This document shows positions 46,697 to 49,381 of a DNA stretch of 49,381 nucleotides, piece after piece. A model generated the notes under the pieces. It did no database searches. It saw only the letters and a list, made by a program, of their open reading frames with translations, and was not told the DNA's origin. The stretch is from the NCBI RefSeq assembly GCF_000787835.1, contig NZ_BBPP01000013.1:104059-153439 (forward strand), written 5' to 3'. The DNA comes from Streptacidiphilus melanogenes (GTDB lineage Bacteria; Actinomycetota; Actinomycetes; Streptomycetales; Streptomycetaceae). A program made the translations under genes and the position numbers. The first letter of the stretch is position 1. Each line of letters starts with the position of its first letter.

Positions 46697-47560
46697 GTGG
46701 CCCCCAACGACACGCAGGCGCCGAAGGCTGGGCCTCTCCCCAAGGACCCTGAGAAGCGCCGCCGCGAACTGCAGCGCAGGAAGCTGGAGCGCCAGGCGAA
46801 GCTGCGGGCCCAGCGGGTCGCCGAGGCGCGCAAGCGGACGGCGATCATCGGCGCGTGCGTCGTCGCCGTCGCGGCGATCGCGGTCGGGACGGTCGCCCTG
46901 TGGCCGTCCGCCAAGCACAAGACGACGGCCTCCGCGGACACCGCGAGCAGTTCGCCGTCGGCCGCGAGCTCCCCGTCTGCGGCGAAGGCGAACTACACCA
47001 TCACGCCCAAGAAGAACGAGGGCAGCTGGAAGACCGAGCCGGCGATGACGATCGACACCTCGGCGAACTACACGGCGAAGATCAACCTCGGTCAGGGCGC
47101 CGTCACCCTCAAGCTGGACGCCAAGGACGCGCCGCACACGGTGAACTCCTTCGTGTTCCTCGCGAACCAGCACTTCTTCGACGGGGTCTACTGCCACCGG
47201 ATCACCACCTCCGGCATCTACGTGCTGCAGTGCGGCGACCCGACCGGCACCGGCTCCGGCGGCCCCGGCTACTCCTTCAAGGACGAGAACCTGACCTCCG
47301 CGTCGATCAAGGGCGGGACCTACCCGGCCGGCACCGTCGCGATGGCGAACTCGGGCGCGAACACCAACGGCTCGCAGTTCTTCCTCGTCTACAAGGACAG
47401 CCCGCTGCCGGCCAACTACACGCCGTTCGGCACCATCACCGGCGGCATGGACGTGCTGAACGCGATCGCCGCCAAGGGCAGCGACAGCGCCAACGGCCCG
47501 GGCGACGGAAAGCCGGTCGCTCCGGTCATCATGAACACGGTCACCGCGACGAAGAACTGA
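46697..47560 (+). CDS. Membrane-anchored cyclophilin-type peptidyl-prolyl isomerase
   Basis: A 287-residue isomerase with a very basic cytoplasmic start (EKRRRELQRRKLERQAKLRA), one membrane helix at about 48-69 (TAIIGACVVAVAAIAVGTVA), a Ser/Ala linker and an extracellular cyclophilin domain from about residue 115. Catalytic-region segments are YCHRITTSGIYVLQCGDPTG, GTVAMANSGANTNGSQFFLV and FGTITGGMDVLN. It probably folds secreted proteins. GTG at 46697 is preferred with TAGGAG upstream; GTG at 46688 is alternative. It is divergent from the metallo-hydrolase gene. Confidence 0.92.
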   Translation: MAPNDTQAPKAGPLPKDPEKRRRELQRRKLERQAKLRAQRVAEARKRTAIIGACVVAVAAIAVGTVALWPSAKHKTTASADTASSSPSAASSPSAAKANYTITPKKNEGSWKTEPAMTIDTSANYTAKINLGQGAVTLKLDAKDAPHTVNSFVFLANQHFFDGVYCHRITTSGIYVLQCGDPTGTGSGGPGYSFKDENLTSASIKGGTYPAGTVAMANSGANTNGSQFFLVYKDSPLPANYTPFGTITGGMDVLNAIAAKGSDSANGPGDGKPVAPVIMNTVTATKN

Positions 47561-47768
47561 ACGCTTTAGGTGACGGGCGGGCGGCGCAGCCAAATCAACC
47601 TCGCGGGGATACGGACAGCGCCCCTGCCCGTCGCCTATGTTGGCGTCTTGTAGGGTGCGCTTCTGCGCTTCCCGGCGGCGCGGAGACCAAACCGGCCGGG
47701 CAATCGAACGTGGACGGCGGCCGCCCCGCCAGGTGCAGGACCCGCGGCCGCCATATGGAGGAGGCGCT

Positions 47769-48998
47769 GTGACCAGCGACCCGTGGGGCCGTGTCGACGA
47801 CGAGGGGACCGTCTACGTGCGGACGGCCGACGGCGAACGCGTCGTCGGTTCGTGGCAGGCGGGCTCCCCCGAGGAGGCACTTGCCTACTTCACCCGCAAG
47901 TACGAGGGCATCGCCGTGGAGATCGGCCTGCTGGAGCGCCGCGTGCGCACCACGGACCTCGCCGCGAAGGACGCCCAGACGGCCATCGAACACCTGCAGG
48001 CGCAGGTGGAGGAGGGCCATGCGGTCGGCGATCTGGACGCCCTCGCCAAGCGTCTGAAGACGCTGTCCGAGGAGGTCGAGTCGCGCCGCGAGGAGAAGAA
48101 GGCGGCGCGCGCCAAGGCCCAGGAGGAGGCCCGCGCCTCCAAGGAGGCCCTGGTCGCCGAGGCCGAGCAGCTCGTGGAGTCCACCCAGTGGCGTGAGGCG
48201 GGCGACCGCCTGCGCGCCCTGGTCGACACCTGGAAGGGCCTGCCGCGGCTGGACCGCAAGTCCGACGACGAGCTGTGGCACCGCTTCTCGCACGCCCGCT
48301 CCGCGTTCTCCAAGCGCCGCAAGGCGCACTTCGCGCAGCTGGACCAGCAGCGCGAGGAGGCCCGCCTCAAGAAGGAGAAGCTGGTCGTCGAGGCCGAGTC
48401 GCTGGCCGACTCGACCGACTGGGGCGCCACGGCGGCCCGCTACCGCGAGCTGATGGCGGAGTGGAAGGCCGCGGGTCGCGCGCAGCGCGAGGCCGAGGAC
48501 GAGCTGTGGACCCGCTTCCGCGGCGCGCAGGACGTCTTCTTCCAGGCCCGCTCGGCCGTCTTCGACGAGCGCGACGCGGACGAGCGCGAGAACCAGCACG
48601 CCAAGGAGGCCCTCCTGGTCGAGGCGGAGGCGCTGCTCCCGATCGGCGACCTGAAGGTCGCCAAGTCCCACTACCGCGACATCGCGGAGCGCTGGGAGGC
48701 CATCGGCCACGTCCCACGCGACGCCCGCCCCCGCCTGGAGTCCCGCCTGCGCCACGTCGAGCAGGCCATCCGCGAGGCGGAGGAGGCCGAGTGGCAGCGC
48801 AGCAACCCCGAGGCGCGGGCGCGTGCCGCGGGCATGACGGGCCTGCTGCAGGCGGCGGTGGACAAGCTGGAGAAGCAGATCGCCGCGGCTGAGGCGAAGG
48901 GCGACGCCCGCCAGGTCGCCAAGCTCCAGTCCGAGCTCGTCGGCCGCAAGGAGCTCCTGGCCCAGGCCCAAAAGGGCCTCGAGGAGTTCAGCGGCTGA
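47769..48998 (+). CDS. DUF349 repeat protein
   Basis: A 409-residue, highly charged, mostly helical protein. An N-terminal module (SDPWGRVDDEGTVYVRTADG) is followed by a coiled-coil region about 60-130 and three DUF349 repeats seen as LVDTWKGLPRLDRKSDDELW, ELMAEWKAAGRAQREAEDEL and IAERWEAIGHVPRDARPRLE, each ending in a basic helix. The function is unresolved; related proteins often neighbour relA and ppi genes. A GGAGGAGG-like site precedes the GTG at 47769. The 208-bp gap before it holds an imperfect GGTGACGGGC / GCCCGTCGCC stem that may terminate the isomerase transcript. Confidence 0.9.
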   Translation: MTSDPWGRVDDEGTVYVRTADGERVVGSWQAGSPEEALAYFTRKYEGIAVEIGLLERRVRTTDLAAKDAQTAIEHLQAQVEEGHAVGDLDALAKRLKTLSEEVESRREEKKAARAKAQEEARASKEALVAEAEQLVESTQWREAGDRLRALVDTWKGLPRLDRKSDDELWHRFSHARSAFSKRRKAHFAQLDQQREEARLKKEKLVVEAESLADSTDWGATAARYRELMAEWKAAGRAQREAEDELWTRFRGAQDVFFQARSAVFDERDADERENQHAKEALLVEAEALLPIGDLKVAKSHYRDIAERWEAIGHVPRDARPRLESRLRHVEQAIREAEEAEWQRSNPEARARAAGMTGLLQAAVDKLEKQIAAAEAKGDARQVAKLQSELVGRKELLAQAQKGLEEFSG

Positions 48999-49010
48999 GC
49001 CTTTCGCCCC

Positions 49011-49290
49011 CGCAGGCGTTGCACTTCGCCAGGGACGCGAGGCTGTGCCGCCATGCGGCACCGCCGCGCGGGCGCGACCAGCCTGAGGCTGACGCCCCCG
49101 CAGGCGTTGCACTACCCAGGGACGCGGGGCGTGCCGACATGCGGCACCGCCGCGTGGGCGCGACCAGCCTGAGGCTGACGCTCCCGCAGGCGTTGCACTA
49201 CCCAGGGACGCGGGGCTGTGCCGCCATGCGGCGCCGCCGCGCGGGCGCGACCAGCCTGAGGCTGACGCTCCCGCAGGCGTTGCACTACCC
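49011..49290. repeat. Tandem array of about 87-bp intergenic repeats
   Basis: CGCAGGCGTTGCAC recurs at 49011, 49099, 49185 and 49272, giving periods of 88, 86 and 87 bp. Each unit continues with a GACGCG segment, an ATGCGGC-centred palindrome and GGGCGCGACCAGCCTGAGGC. The fourth copy is cut by the start of the palindromic element. Such GC-rich intergenic repeats are familiar in streptomycete genomes. Confidence 0.85.
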
Positions 49291-49381
49291 AGGGGCGCGG
49301 GGAACTGCGCGACAAGCCACCCGGTGTGGTGAGTCGGTCAGCGAGCAGGGCCATCCGCACAGGGTGGTTGCTCGCGCAGTT
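49291..49381. repeat. Palindromic intergenic element, copy C, cut by the window end
   Basis: The first 34 bp are identical to the reverse complement of 10557-10590. The right arm begins GTGGTTGCTCGCGCAGTT and would mirror the left arm, but the window stops at 49381. Confidence 0.75.

Noticed and set aside
49011-49290. CRISPR array
   Set aside because: The whole 87-bp unit repeats with no variable spacers between short repeats, and no cas genes are present.

Overview
The window is very GC-rich, uses GTG and TTG starts often, overlaps start and stop codons heavily and shows the strong third-position GC bias of the high-GC Actinobacteria. Protein content (a Cys-free ribosomal protein S4, EF-P with a PGKG loop, mycothiol-age metabolism, AfsR/LuxR-like ATPases, DUF6167/DUF948 pair, GC-rich dispersed palindromes) points to Streptomyces or a close relative (Kitasatospora, Streptacidiphilus). 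No tRNA, rRNA, CRISPR array or complete insertion sequence was found.

Left part, 1-16.4 kb, is accessory metabolism. A truncated LuxR-type ATPase regulator runs off the left edge and is divergent from a SnoaL-like protein plus a 14-TM MFS exporter. A lysG/lysE regulator-exporter pair follows, then a small hypothetical gene. From 6.07 to 14.4 kb lies what looks like one metabolic unit: a GntR/FCD regulator, divergent from a prolyl aminopeptidase, and on the minus strand a five-gene trans-4-hydroxyproline pathway (DadA-like FAD oxidase, small 2Fe-2S protein, FAD/BFD oxidoreductase, DHDPS-fold deaminase, hydroxyproline epimerase). A TGTnnnACA palindrome sits both in the GntR/peptidase intergenic region and just before the first gene of the catabolic operon. 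An orphan sugar-binding lipoprotein lies between them on the plus strand. A glutathionyl-hydroquinone-reductase-like protein and a hypothetical protein complete the segment.

Middle and right, 16.6-49 kb, is the conserved actinobacterial translation/shikimate block read right to left: DUF349 and cyclophilin (both plus strand), then MBL hydrolase, hisS, aspS, rarA, rpsD, DUF948, DUF6167, alaS, ruvX, mltG, aroE, aroC, aroK, aroB, aroQ, a P-loop ATPase, an M24 aminopeptidase-like protein, efp and nusB. From general knowledge this order is recognisable in mycobacteria too. It is interrupted by three insertions: a TetR/MFS efflux pair, a CitA/CitB-like two-component system with the DctA dicarboxylate symporter, and an amidase. 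A frame-broken NB-ARC/TPR ATPase lies beside rpsD. The shikimate genes are translationally coupled and would feed chorismate; alaS, hisS, aspS, rpsD, efp and nusB supply translation and transcription functions.

The most notable signals are the putative peptidase-hydroxyproline regulon, the aminopeptidase-P-like neighbour of EF-P that has lost three of five metal ligands, the frameshifted ATPase whose 3' end runs through the rpsD terminator, a long hairpin-rich rpsD leader, and a family of large palindromic and tandem intergenic repeats.
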